NCBI GenBank assembly: GCA_009746045.1
Contig: RPFO01000165.1
Span: forward strand, 5,131,585 to 5,193,584
Direction of reading: 5' to 3'
DNA: 62,000 nucleotides
From: Mesostigma viride
Lineage: Eukaryota > Streptophyta > Mesostigmatophyceae > Mesostigmatales > Mesostigmataceae
Shown: piece after piece, positions 22,525-34,562 of the stretch
Numbering within the stretch: position 1 is the stretch's first letter
Layout: every line of letters starts with the position of its first letter
The notes under the pieces: model-generated
Told to the model about the DNA's origin: nothing
Database searches by the model: none
What the model saw: only the letters and a program-made list of their open reading frames with translations
Translations under genes and position numbers: made by a program

Positions 22525-23780
22525 CGAGGGGAAGGACGGGGGAGCACCAGGGGGAGGGGCACCAGCAAGCACCGGGGGTATGGCGGGCGGCAGCAACGCT
22601 GGAGCGACAACCCAGCAGCAGCAGCAGCCACAGCATCAGCAACAGCAGCAGCAGCAGCAGCAGCAGCGGCAGCATCAGCAACAGCAACCGCAGCAGCAGC
22701 AGCAGCAGCAGCAACCTCAACCACAAGCGGCTGTCGCTGTACCACAGCGACCCAGGTTTGATGCATCCCGTAGGGAAGATAGGATTACCTTCCCAGGTCT
22801 AGCTGAGGGATTTGTGCAGGAGGATGCACTTGAGTTTCTTTTCAAGATAGAACATTCCTGGTCCCATGATAACATCCGTGATTGGTTTCCTGCTCTCAGG
22901 GTGTCTAACACGATCCACCAATCTGCACCTAGCATAAAACAAATGGTTCAGATGTATGAGAGGAGGGCTAGCACACCTGGGGCTGAGGAGTGCAAATCTT
23001 CACAGAATTCATAGCAGACCTAAAAGGGCTGTTGACCAAGGGGGAACACCTGCAGGCTCTCAAGGGGTTCAACTGGTTGGCCTCGTACAAAGTCAACAAG
23101 TCTGACTACGTACGTGACAACAAACAGTTTGTCCTGTACATAGACAGGGACGAGGAGTTGAAGAAACTCAACTCTAAGTACCTGATCCATCAGTGGCTCA
23201 CCAAAGCTGAGCTGGACAAGAACACCAATGCAGTTCTGCTGGCTGGCCTTAAAGACAAGTGGGATGATTTTAGGGGGGCCATGTTGTTCATTCAGCAGAG
23301 CCTAGAACCCTTCTCAACTGTCAAGGAACCCAAGGTTAACAAGGTCCAAGGGGGGGTGGTCAGGACGGTGCAGGTCCTAGCAGGAAGAAGCTCATCAAGG
23401 AGGTGGTAGCTCAGGTCAAGGCGGTGTTCAAGGGTCCCCAGCAAGGTAAGAAGGCAGGGGGGTCATCCAAGCAGCAGGGGAAATCAGACAAGGGGGGAAA
23501 GGGGAACCAGGCAGTAAGGCAGGGCCCTCCCAGGGGCCTAGTCAGAAAGGTAAGCCTCATGACTCCACCCTGTACTGCACCAGGTGCTCATGCAAGGGGC
23601 ATGAGAGGGATGATTGCTGGAAGGGCAAACCCGAACTTGGATCTGATGTGGATGTATGCCCAGGTTGCTGGGAGCCCCGCCACCCGTTACCTGCAGGGGG
23701 ACGCTGCAACAAGCCCAGGAAGGGAGCCTCAACGGGGCGCCCCAACAAACAAGCCAGCACTCAGGACGACTGTAAGTCTC
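22328..23780 (+). pseudogene. Gag of the 17-kb element, with polyQ and zinc knuckles
   Basis: It starts at ATG 22328 (MELDRIAALLHQEL). A CAG-rich polyQ tract covers about 22614-22715. The frame shifts near 22980 into IADLKGLLTKGEHLQALKGF and again near 23380-23560. The end carries CTRCSCKGHERDDC (CX2CX4HX4C, about 23576-23617) followed by CPGCWEPRH and a further Cys. The same paired-knuckle pattern occurs in the Gag at 41217-42929. Frameshifts make this copy non-functional unless recoding occurs. Confidence 0.65.
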
Positions 23781-23789
23781 CTGTACCCT

Positions 23790-26700
23790 GGTTTCTCAAT
23801 GGCCGTGTACCTTCTATTTGCTCTGTGTTGCCTGACAGTGAGGAAGTGGATTGGGACCTGGCTTATGACATGACGTTAGCACAGGTGGCCCAAGATCCCA
23901 CTATAGCCTCCTTAGATGCAGCAGCAGATAAGGTTATCTCCTATGCCAGGTTAGCCCAACAGCTACACAAGGCAATGGGGCATGAGGCAGTGGCAGAAAG
24001 GCTGGCCAAAAATTGATGGCCGTGACCTGGAACAGATGTGCAGGCATGTCAGGAAGCACTGTGAAGCGTGCCAACTGCATGCACCTAAACCCAAGAGATG
24101 GCATGTGGCCACCCCACCACTGGCTAGAGGAAAGCTAGTAGGGGATGTGATACACCTGGTGAAGGACACGGTGTATTACTTGGTCCTAAAAGATGCCTGG
24201 TCTAGGTTTGTGGTGATAGAACCCTTGCCAGGCATGGCCAATGAACAACTGCACAGAGCCCTGCTGATTGCACTAGCACGGTATCATCCTCAGGAAAAAT
24301 TAATGCTGGATCAGCAGTTCACGTGGATACAAGATTATCCTGATCTGCCCAAGATAGACATTGCTGGGGCTCAAGATCATGAACGCCAGGGGATGATTGA
24401 ACGTACCATGCGTGCTATCAGGGACCTCATAAAGAAAAATGAGTCCAGGACAGCAGAGTCTGGGAGCTATGCTGATAGGACAGCGTGGGCAGCTGAGGTG
24501 TGCAGAACTCTGAACACCAAGCCCCTCATGTCTTCTCCTTTTGGTGAAATCACATCAATTGGCCTGCAATCAGGTAGCTACTCTCAGGAGGTACTAGACC
24601 ACTACAACACGCAAAGGCAACACTTGGCCAAGTTGCTGGCAAAAAAGGATAAGAGTAATGCCAGGCCTGTGTTTGAAGTGGGGGATCAGGTACTCTACTA
24701 TAGGGAGGGGGAAGGGAACAAAGCCCACTCTGGTAGATGGCATGGTCCAGCTGAAATCATCAGGTTGTCAGAAACAGGTGACACGGTGACTATTCAGCAT
24801 CACAGAGAGCGAATGGTTGGCAAGCATAGACTGAAGCTTTATTACCCTCCTTTGGCAGACGTGTCAGGGGTAGAATTCTTGGACATGGATTCAGAGCCTC
24901 AGTCTGGTGGGTTGGTCTCACCCAGTGAATTGGCTAGGGACATAGCTGATGCAAGCAACACAACCATAGACGCTCCTGTGTTCCTCAGTGGTGCAGCCCC
25001 ACCACAGCCCACTGGTCCAACTGGGCAGGAGGAACGTGCACTGGATGAGCAGCAGGTCGCTCCTCCCTCATCTCAGGAACAGCCACGCGAAGCAGCAGAT
25101 CCTGTTGTCCCCAGGAATAAATTTGCTGAGGCTCTAAAAGCTCTACATAGAGCACACACTGCCAAGGCACAAATGGCAGCAGGTGCAGCACAAGTCAATG
25201 CTGTGGGTGAATCTAACCAGGATCCCAGTATTCTGGCAGTAGACACACAGGCACAGGTGAGCATCATCAGTGCACAAGCTGTATCTGGCCTAAGTCTGCA
25301 ACGCTCGCCCTGGGCTAGAGTGTCAGATTTTTCAGGCAAAACAAAAATGGCAGTCAAAGGCCAAGTGCTAATTCCCATTCTGGGTGTGCCCACTCCCTTC
25401 CAGGTAGTAGAGGGCTACAAGGGGAATGCACTGCTGGGGGAACCATTTGTCTCATACCCTGGAGTTGTCATCTCAGCTGGGAGGTTGAGCGTGACTGGGG
25501 TGGGGCAGGTCACCCTGGACCATTTCAAAATTCCTTTAACACAGATCAGTGATGGCCTGGAAGCAGCCATCAATGCTGTCAACATAAAATACCTCCCAGG
25601 TCAGGAACCCTGTGTTGATTCCCTCATTCATTCTCAGAAGCTACACCCCTCTGCGTTTGGGCTTGGTAGATGGGACATAGCGTCCATGTCTCCCTTGTCC
25701 TATGATGATGTGGTCAAAGACTGTCAAACGCAGATTGGTTTTCTGAAATGGATGGAAGCCTTTAACAGGGCTAGAGAGGAATGGGTTTGTCCTGATCCAC
25801 GTAGTAAGTCCCAGGTACCACCTGTAACACCGATTGAGGCACTGCCACAAGGGGCCAGAAAGCTCAGACTGAAGTTTGTCTGCAAGCATAAACCCCAGGC
25901 AGATGGGACACCTCCCATTTTTCATGCCAGACCTTGTGTCACGGAGTTCAGGGGCTCCACTGAGCTAACAGAGGCTGAACTGTATACCCCTGGTATTCAG
26001 CAGACGTCTCTTAAGGTCCTGTTGGCCACTTTCCTTCACCATCTGAATGCTGGTAAGGACTACGTGTGTAAAGCCACTGACATTAAGCGTGCCTTCCTTA
26101 AAGGCAACCCTGACATAGCACAAAAGGTGTGGAGGGGTCAAGTCTATGTGGTCAACACTCCCAAAGTCTGGGCTGGGGACATCAAGGAACCTCATCTAAG
26201 ACCTAACTTGGGGGTAGAAGGGCTTCAGTCAGCACCTAAAATTTTCAGGCTGTCTGCCCAAGAGGTCTTCCTGAAGCTGGGGGCCCAGTATGATGATATT
26301 GACCCTTGTTTCTTCACCATCCCTCATCCTGCTGGTATGATGATGTTTGTGTGGCATGGGGATGATCAGCTCATTACTGGTCCCAGGGCAGCTGTGGAGG
26401 ATTTCATTGCTCAAGTGTCTGCTAGCTTTGAATTAGGCAAGCAGCTGGAGCTGGGGAAAGATCCTGTCAAGTTCTGTGGCATCATTCTGAACCTGTTTAA
26501 GGAGCAGAAGGAGTGGGTGTGTTCTCTCAAAGCATCCCCTGAGTATGTCACGTCTTGCAAAGATGTTCTCCCCTCTGACATCACTTCTGATCTCTGTCCC
26601 ACTATTAGGGGTAAGCTAGGTTGGCTGTGCGCCACTTGTGCTCCTCATCTGGCAGTGGTCAGCAGAGTGGATGATGATGTCCTCATGGAGGTAGGGTCCA

Positions 26701-27269
26701 GGGCTATTAAACAGGTGTTGCATGATGGCCCTCCCCTTATTCTTCATGCTTTGGATCTGTTCCAACCCATCCACATCACATGCATGATGGACAGTTCCAT
26801 GGAGTCACGGGTAGTCACTAAGGTACAAGCCAGAGAGGCCGGGCTATTTATGTTGTCTAACCCCACTGGCAAGCAATCTTTGGTCTCTTGGTTCAGCAGA
26901 CTCCACAAGCGCAAAGCAGTCAGCAGCAATGTAGCGGAATGCCGTGCTGTGGTCTCAGCTGTGTTGCATGCCAGGTACTTGAACCATCTGCTGGTGTGGT
27001 TGCAGCATCAGGCTGGTAGTTATGTTGGTGTCAAATCCCATCTGCTGACTGACAGTCAATCCCTTCTCTCTTTCCTGGACAACCCCTTGGCTGTGCACAC
27101 CGATTTGGACTGGATTGTCCTCAAGCAGGAGTGTACCTATCTGGAGTCCAAGACTCACATCCGAGACCCTGACAATGCAGCAGATGCACTCACAAAAGTG
27201 CCACAGGCTGCAGGGCCTCAGTACAGAGTCCTATACACGCTGATGAACCCATATAACGGCAGAGGGTGA
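23790..27269 (+). CDS. Pol of the 17-kb element: integrase, protease-like, RT, RNase H
   Basis: One frame of 1095 codons runs from 23982. Just upstream, in another frame (23940-23997), lies HKAMGH, the HH half of the integrase zinc site; its Cys pair is at residues 27-35 (CRHVRKHCEAC). The integrase core shows D about 55 (GDVIHL), D about 109 (MLDQQF) and E about 137 (RQGMIE), then a GPAEI C-terminal module. A retropepsin-like domain follows (DTQAQVSIIS at 421, LLGEPFV near 484). The Copia-type RT has TDIKRAFLKG (700) and HGDD (792-795) in place of YVDD; RNase H ends with NAADALTK. Stop at 27267-27269. The usual Copia order puts protease before integrase. Confidence 0.85.
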
Positions 27270-27545
27270 AGTGCCTCAGCCTAGGGATATTAGCACCAGA
27301 TAGGAGGGTGGTCATGGGGTGGCAGGGTCTGAAGTGTCCCACCCGTAAGACTCTCTTTGCGTCATTAAAGATTGAGGTCAGAAGGGTCCTCCTTTATTGA
27401 TGGCTTGTTCTTTGTCAATAAAACGTGTGGTCATATTTTTCTGACAATGGTTTTCCTAACACAGGCACCCAACCAGTGGGGATGTTGTATCCAACACGGA
27501 GGAGCTATGGGCGCTTTTATAAATGCATCTCTTTCAGTGTCCTGG

Positions 27546-28246
27546 TGTAACAACCAAATGTTACATCCAAAGTTTTCCTACTGATTGATCTGATTATGAG
27601 TTCTTTAGGACAACTATTTGGGAAGTTAGGAGGCTTCGACGTCTAATGGATATTGGGCCTGCTGAGATCTGCTGAGATTATTGTTCTACCCTCATTGGTC
27701 GTGGCCTGATCCACGTAGGGTACTTTGCATGGTTTCGTTCAGTCAGTCATAGATTCTCTTTAATACCGTTGTACCTGGTGGATCTGGTTCCAGGTCATGG
27801 AGATTTCGTATGTGCTGGCTTTGTGTTGTGTTGAAGATTTGGAAGCTAAGATCTTATCTTGAGTGATCCTCACTTTTGATTGGTCCTTCCGAGTTAGGGC
27901 TAAGCCGACCCTGCGTGCATGATGACTTTTATCCTGTTGTGGCGGCTGAGACGTGTGCGTGTAAGAAAGCTAAAGCTATGGTGTAATTCAAGGGTTTCCT
28001 TGTTTCATCAATCAAACAACCCTTGCCAAAAGTCAACTATAACTTCAACAGATAGTCGACTTGGATATAACTTGTCTGTTGTGTCTAACAAGGGTGGGGA
28101 CTCATTCCCTTAACTGTTGAAGATCCATCTTCATTGCTTCTCTGGACGTGAAGTTATCTGTCGCGACTCCAACCCAGGTATAAAGATCTTTTCACATCAA
28201 TGTTGAAACTGAGGCTGTTGCAAACACAACATTTTTAGTCGTTACA
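27546..28246 (+). repeat. 5' LTR of the Gypsy-like element
   Basis: Begins TGTAACAACCAAATGTTACA, itself an imperfect inverted repeat, and ends TTTTTAGTCGTTACA. It is followed after one base by the primer-binding site. Confidence 0.95.
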
Positions 28247-28247
28247 T

Positions 28248-28259
28248 TGGTATCGGAGG
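28248..28259 (+). promoter_or_regulatory. Primer-binding site, initiator tRNA-Met type
   Basis: TGGTATCGGAGG begins one base after the 5' LTR and resembles TGGTATCAGAGC, the common site complementary to the 3' end of initiator tRNA-Met in plant LTR elements. Confidence 0.75.
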
Positions 28260-28467
28260 TTTCTACCTAGGTGTTGGTTGTCTTGATAGTATTAGTTCAC
28301 GGTTAACAATGGAATTCTTGCCAGACCCAGAGAGGGTACGTTATGCTGTGTGTTCGGACAGTTTTTAGAGTGTGACTCATCCTTATGTGACAGTCTTGCT
28401 CTGAGAGCTGCTTTGAGCTTACAAGTCTCTAACGTTCCCCAGTCCGGCATGCGCGACCCATGGAGTG

Positions 28468-30232
28468 ATGAGTAACCCGGAGACACAACCACCGTTATCA
28501 AGTAAGAGAGTTGAAGATGCAACCACATCTTTAGCAGCTCAACGGACGACCGGTGATGAAAGGGTTTCATCATCTACTCCCAGACGTCAACTATTTGGAG
28601 ATACCACCTTAATGTCTGCTTCCCGCAGATATTCGCTGTCGGTCGGCCCAAAGTTCTCCATCTTGCCCCTCGGTGTGCAACCAGGCGAGCCCTCCTGCGT
28701 GGCACTGGTAGAGGTGTACCACGGTTCTCCAACGGGGACACGCGTTCGCCAGCACCCGAATACGGTTCGGCTATTCGTTTTGGCTACAACACGGTGCCGG
28801 GGCGAGACGGCACTCGGCTAGCGGCTGACGAGCTGACAGCGGAGAAAATTCGATTACAACATGAACGTGAGGAAGCTGCGAGAGCTAGAAGTGTGGCGGA
28901 AGCGCTGGAGAAGAGTGTGGGTAGGACTATTGCGCGTGTGCAGCAACTTGAGTCGCAAGGGCAGGCGGGCGATGGAGAGTCTGTTTTCGTGGATCAACCG
29001 TCTCCAACACTGGGTATACGAGGGTATATGCGGTTGACGCTCCTTTTGTTGATGAAGGGACAGATGCACAGGGGCATGAGCCTCCACGGCTCTCGGTGGC
29101 TGCGACATTGCCGGAGAATCAGAATGCACCACACGCCCCAGTGATGGAGCTCACGTCTTTGTATCCTCGTACTGTTCCTTTTCCCAAGGTGGAGTCGGTA
29201 GACAAGCTATCGCTGACCAACCTTACCCATCGCAGCTTCGACCATTTCTCCACCAAGTTTCAGGATGTCTTCGCTATCCACTTCGCCAACTATGGGCCCA
29301 AGGCAGAGGAACGTCTCACGATGGACATCCAGAAGAGAATGGTTAGGCAGCGGATGAGCGACAGTGCCAGCGACCGTTTTGATGAGTTTTTGCGTTCTGT
29401 GGCTGGACGTGCGTGTACCGACCTCCCCTCTCTCCTATTGGGCTTTCGCCGGTTTCTGTTACCCCAGGATCAGCTTCGCATGGATCGGGACGCACTGGCT
29501 AACTGTACGCAGGCTGGTTTGACGCTGCCACAGTTCGTGGAGCAATTCACCAACCTTAGAGCCAAGATTCCCAATGCTCTGACGCAGAGGCGCTTCACAG
29601 ACTACTGCATGGCATGGCTCCACACGTGCGACTGGATGTGGACAAGCACTTCTCCCAGTTCGACTACGTGGATTGGCAATGGGACAAGGTGTTGTCTTAT
29701 GTGCTTACCCTTTGTCGTGTGCCTGCTTTTTCTGTCAAGTGGGAACCTGTGGCCACGCCAGTGCCACCCATCAAGAAGTCCCTGAACCAGCTGGATGACC
29801 TCCTGGGGGAGCTCAATGCCTTGGATCCCACCCAGGGTAACTGTTTTATCTGCAACCAGCCAGGTCACTTTGCACGGGACTGCCCTAGACGGGACCAGTT
29901 TCCCCCTGCCACGAGAGGACCTTTTGGCGCCCTGCCATCTCCCAGGCCACCCAACCTTCCTCCTGGCGTTCCTGCTGGCGATCACCGGATGCAGCCAGGG
30001 TTCCAGCCCAACTTCCAGCCCTCTGGGAGGTTCCAGTCCCGCGCTCGGCCCTTCAGCAGACAGGATAAGCGTAGGATGGTGAACGCTCTCATGCAGCTGC
30101 TGGCAGATGAGGAGGATGGGGGGACGAGGATGAGCCTCCAGCACCACCTGAGCAGCTTCCACCATCGGGCAGTGGAGCATCCCCAGACCCACCTGAGTCA
30201 AAAAACTAGTTGGGTCCCCAGGTCATCCTTCT
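28468..30232 (+). pseudogene. Gag of the Gypsy-like element (frameshifted)
   Basis: The readable parts are an N-terminal region from ATG 28468; after a frameshift near 28680, a charged helix with EKIRLQHEREEAARARS; after another near 29010, the capsid-like region (DKLSLTNLTHRSFDHFSTKF to about 29600); then, in a third frame, LNQLDDLLGELNALD and a zinc knuckle CFICNQPGHFARDC (CX2CX4HX4C, about 29850-29893). A Pro/Gln/Arg-rich tail follows. Several shifts show decay. Confidence 0.8.
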
Positions 30233-30235
30233 GTC

Positions 30236-33200
30236 ATGGCCAGGTCTGACCTGCCTGCTGTTGACGTTAGGCCAGTGAACACTGTGGGTGCTTCTGACCC
30301 TGCTGTCCCTGTGGGTCCTCCTGTACCAGGTCACTTACTCAAGTTTCAGGCTAGGCTCCTCAACGTGCCAGTCCCCTTGGCTCAGCCAGCTTGCTTGTTT
30401 ATGATTGATTCTGGTGCTGGCAGTAATTATATTGCTGCATCCTTGGTGCAGGAGCTGAAGTTGCCTGTGTTGGCCCACCCCACACCTGTCATGGTGCAGT
30501 ATTCTGATGGCAGGAGAAGCTGCTCACCTGGCTATGTGCAGCTCATCTTCCAAGTTTGTTCATCCCAGACTTTGGAAGTGACAGCAGATGTCATTCCCCT
30601 CACGGCAGCAGATGTGATTTTGGGGATCCCATGGTTGTCTGACACCAATCCTGCTATTTCTTGGCCTGACAGGGTGGTCCAGTTCAAGGATGGGACAGTG
30701 TGGGATGCTACCTGTGTGTTGCCAGGGGGGAGAAGAACAGCCACTGAGTGCTGTTCCACACAGACAGCTGTCAATGATGGCAAGGGAGGGGAAGCAGGTG
30801 CGAAAGGGGTGGATCAAGAGCCGACTTTGGAGGAGAAACGGGCTGCCCTACTGAAGCATGTGTGGTCTGCCAAGCATACTCTGTCTTATTTGGCCACCTA
30901 TCCAGTGGAACACATCTTTTTCCTGCATTTGGTGCCTAATGAACCTGAGTCTGCTAGTGGTCATTCTGTCAATGCTGTCAGTTCTACTGTCACCACTGAG
31001 CAACAACAGCAGCATGATGCCTTGTTGGACAGGTATGGAGCCATCTTTGAGGACAAGATGCCCCAGTATCCTCCTGAGGGACCCATCACACATGTCATCA
31101 AGTTGGTAGAGGGTGCTCGTCCTCCTTTTGTGCCTATGTACAGGATGGGCCCTGCAGAGATGGCAGAGCTGAAGACCATACTTATTGGCCTGTTGGAGGC
31201 TGGTCTGATCCTCCCAGCTAACAGTCCTTTCAGTTCTGGGTGTTTGCTTGTACCCAAGCATGATGGGGGGTGGAGGTTGTGCATTGACCTGAGGGGACTG
31301 AACAAGGTGACTGTCAAGTCCAGGTACCCTCTGCCCAGAATTGATGAGTTGCTGGAGAGGACTGCAGGAGCTGCCTTCTTTACCAAGTTTGACCTCAGGC
31401 ATGCTTTCTGGCAGATCAGGGTGGCTACTGAGGACATCCCCAAGACGGCCTTTTCTACCCCATGGGGACAGTTCCAGTGGACAGTAATGCCCATGGGTGC
31501 CTCTAACAGTCCTGCCACTATGCAGATGTTTGTCAATGCCATCTTTGGCCACCTGACTGGAAATGCCCTGCCCCAGATCTCACCTGACCTTCGCAACCCC
31601 AGGTTCAAGGACATTGCCCACTTGTGTGACACTACCAGGGTGGTCTTCAGGACTTGTGTGGTCGTCTACCTGGACGACATTCTGGTACACTCTCGTACCT
31701 TCAGGGAGCACCTGGAGAACGTGGAGGAGGTCCTTAAGGTGATCCATCAGTATCATCTGTCGGTGAAGAGGTCCAAGGTGGAGTGGGGCCAAGAGGTGAA
31801 GTTTCTGGGCTACCAGCTGAGCGCTGCAGGTATGACTCCTGAGGCCAGCAAGGTCTCTGCTGTTTTGGAGTGGCCTGTGTTGAAGTCAGCTCAGGATGTC
31901 AGATCCTTTCTGGGCCTGGTGGGCTGGTACCGACGGTTCATTCCTGACATGGCGGCCATCTCTGGTCCCCTGTTAGCCCTGCTCAAGAAGGATGTCCCTT
32001 TGAATGGACTGCAGCATGCCAGCAAGCTTTTGATGTGTTGAAGCAGAAGCTTACCACTGCTCCCTTGTTGGTGGGCCCCAACCCAGACTTGCCATACCAG
32101 GTTAGGTCTGACGCCTCACAGGGTGCTATTGGTGCAGTACTAATGCAAGATCATGGTAAGGGCCCTCAACCAGTGGAATACATGTCCAGGAGTATGACGT
32201 CTGCAGAACGTAACTACCCTGTTCATGAGCAGAGCTGTTGGGATTGGTGGTGGCCTGTCACAAGTGGGAACACCTACTGAAGGGGGCCCAGTTTTCTGTG
32301 GCCAGCAGCGCCAGGATGGGCAGGGCAACGAGTCTATTACCCTGATGACTGACCACAGGCCCTTGGTACATGTGTTGGAACAGACCCGGATGAGTAAGAG
32401 GATGGCTGGATGGATGGAGTTCCTGGGGGGGTTTGGACCTTTCTCTGTGAGGTACATTCCTGGTACGCAGAATGTGGTGCCTGACGCCCTGTCCAGGAGG
32501 AGGGATTTGATGGGAAGTTTTCATGAGGACTTGGACATCTGTGCTGCCCTGATTTCTGTGGTAGAGTGTGGAGCCTTGACTAGAGCTCAGGCCAACAACC
32601 AGAAGGTTTCTCAACTGTTGACACCACCTGTAGGGAATAACGGTGGTCCCGTGATGCTCATCGACCAGGGCTCTGTCCCAGAGTTGACAGGCGTCCAGGA
32701 GGGTGTCCAGTCACTGTCTGACAGTCTTAGGAGAAGTCCTGAAGGTGTGGTGCCCACTCCCACAGAGCAGCCAGGTGAGGGAGCCCTGCTAGGCGCAGCA
32801 GAGGTAGGCCCAGGAAGTGGGTCATGGACCCTGTGTTGGTAGGCCGGTCCAAGGTGTTGGCCTCTCAGGTGATGGCAAGGTCAAAAGGGCCTATAGCTAC
32901 TACTGTCTCATCCAAGCAGTTGGTGGCTAGCCCTGGGCAGGAAGAGGAGATGCAGATGCAGCCCCTGGGACCTGACAAGGACCTGGTGTTGCCTAACCCT
33001 TTAAATATTTCCCTGCTGGACGTCATCAAGGCCTTCACCAAGACGGAGGACATGGCTACTGCAGCTATCCAGAGGGGCAACTTTGGCAATAGACCTGTAG
33101 AATACTGGGAGGGCGTTCTGTATGTTCACACTCATGATGCAGAGCACACGGTGACTAGAAAAGTGTATGTGCCTGAGATGGCCATTCCCACAGTGTTACA

Positions 33201-34562
33201 TTGTTTCCATGACGATGTGACTGCGTGTCATCCTGGTTATGCTAAGCTACTTCATGAGGTGCAGCAGAGGTTTTGGTGGCCTGGCCTTTATCAGGATGTT
33301 AAGGCCTATGTGGATTCCTGTGACTCCTGCCAGAGAAATAAGGTCAGGAACCAAGCCACGCCCATCTTTCCCATGGCTATGCCCATTCCCCTGCGCCCTT
33401 GGATCAGTGTGACTATGGATTTTATCTGTGGTCTTCCCATGTCAGATGGTGGCAATGACAGGATCCTTGTGGTCATGGACAGGCTGTCCAGGATGTGCCA
33501 TCTGATTCCTTGCAATACTCATCTCACCGCTGCACAGTGTGTGGATTTGTTTATGAAGGAGATCTACCGTCTGCACGGCATGCCTAGAGTGATCATCACT
33601 GATCAGGACCCCCTTTGGCTGTCAGGGTTTTGGAAGTCATTCTTTGACATCCTAGACACTAAGCTGGCATTCGGTGTGGCATACAGGTGTGCCAGTACTG
33701 GGGCGGTGGAGAGGATGAACAGAATTGTCAGGGAGTGTCAAAAGCACTATTGTACACACGACAACAAGGACTGGGACAAGAAGATACCTTTCATAGAGTT
33801 CGCAATCAACAACTCTCCTCTGGCTCCTCACCAGATGTCCCCCTTCGTGATCTGCAATGGCCAGTGTCCCTTGACACCATTCGACTTGGAACTGCCTGAC
33901 AGAGACGCTGAAGGCCCTTTCCAGCGACGTCTTGGTTCAGTCCAGCAGTTGTTGGCTTCCTTCCAGGAGGCTCACAGCATTGTGGCTACCCAGCTGTTGA
34001 GGACACAGGACAAGTACCTGACTAACGCCTGGCAGCAAACGGTGGCCAGTCATTCCTTTGTAGCTCCTGGGGACTTGGTGTTGTTGGAAGCCAACAGAGT
34101 GCTGCCTGAGAAGGAGCAATGCAGGAAACTGCAACCACTCTGGTTGGGTCCTTACCCAGTGTTGGCCACCTTTCACTATGGTACGTGGTCCAGGTCCAGT
34201 GCCTTCTCACTGGAAGCTCAGGAATAATATTTTTCACCTAGCCAGCTGAAGCTGTACAGGCGTAACACCTTGCCAGGCAGATTGTCTGCCCCTTGCCTTA
34301 TGAGTTGGATTCTGAGGGGGAGAAGATCTATGAAGTGGAGCGGTTGTTGGCTCACAGGGTGAAGGGGAAAGGTCGTACTAAACAGCTGCAGTTTAAGGTA
34401 CACTGGAAGGGAGAGCTAGAGGTGACTGCTACGTGGCTGTGGTTGTCTGATCTCACCAACAGTCACTCTGCTGTACTAGATTATTGTCAGCGTCATGGAT
34501 CACCTTGCCTGAGTGGTATGTCATGGGCTCTGAGCGGTGCTCCCCTTCATAGCTCCCAGTGA
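30236..34562 (+). pseudogene. Pol of the Gypsy-like element with chromodomain
   Basis: An aspartic protease (MIDSGAGSNYIA, about 30401; DVILGIPWL, about 30613) leads into a Gypsy RT (FFTKFDLRHAFWQIRV; YLDD at 31667-31678) in a frame open to 32041. RNase H begins there in a new frame (SDASQGAIGAVLMQDHG) and shifts again near 32250 (TDHRPLVHVLEQ). Integrase is in the 32824-34227 frame: an HHCC zinc site (HPGYAKLLHE, CDSCQRN), D in TMDFICGLP, D in ITDQDPLWLSGFW, E in GAVERMNRIV. A chromodomain-like module (YEVERLLAHR, FKVHWKG, ATWLWLSDL) sits at 34330-34470. Multiple shifts mean it is inactive. Confidence 0.9.

Noticed and set aside
20957-22596. Long antisense frames opposite the coiled-coil and gag ORFs
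   Set aside because: They mirror GC- and CAG-rich coding on the + strand and have Pro/Ala/Leu compositions typical of shadow frames.
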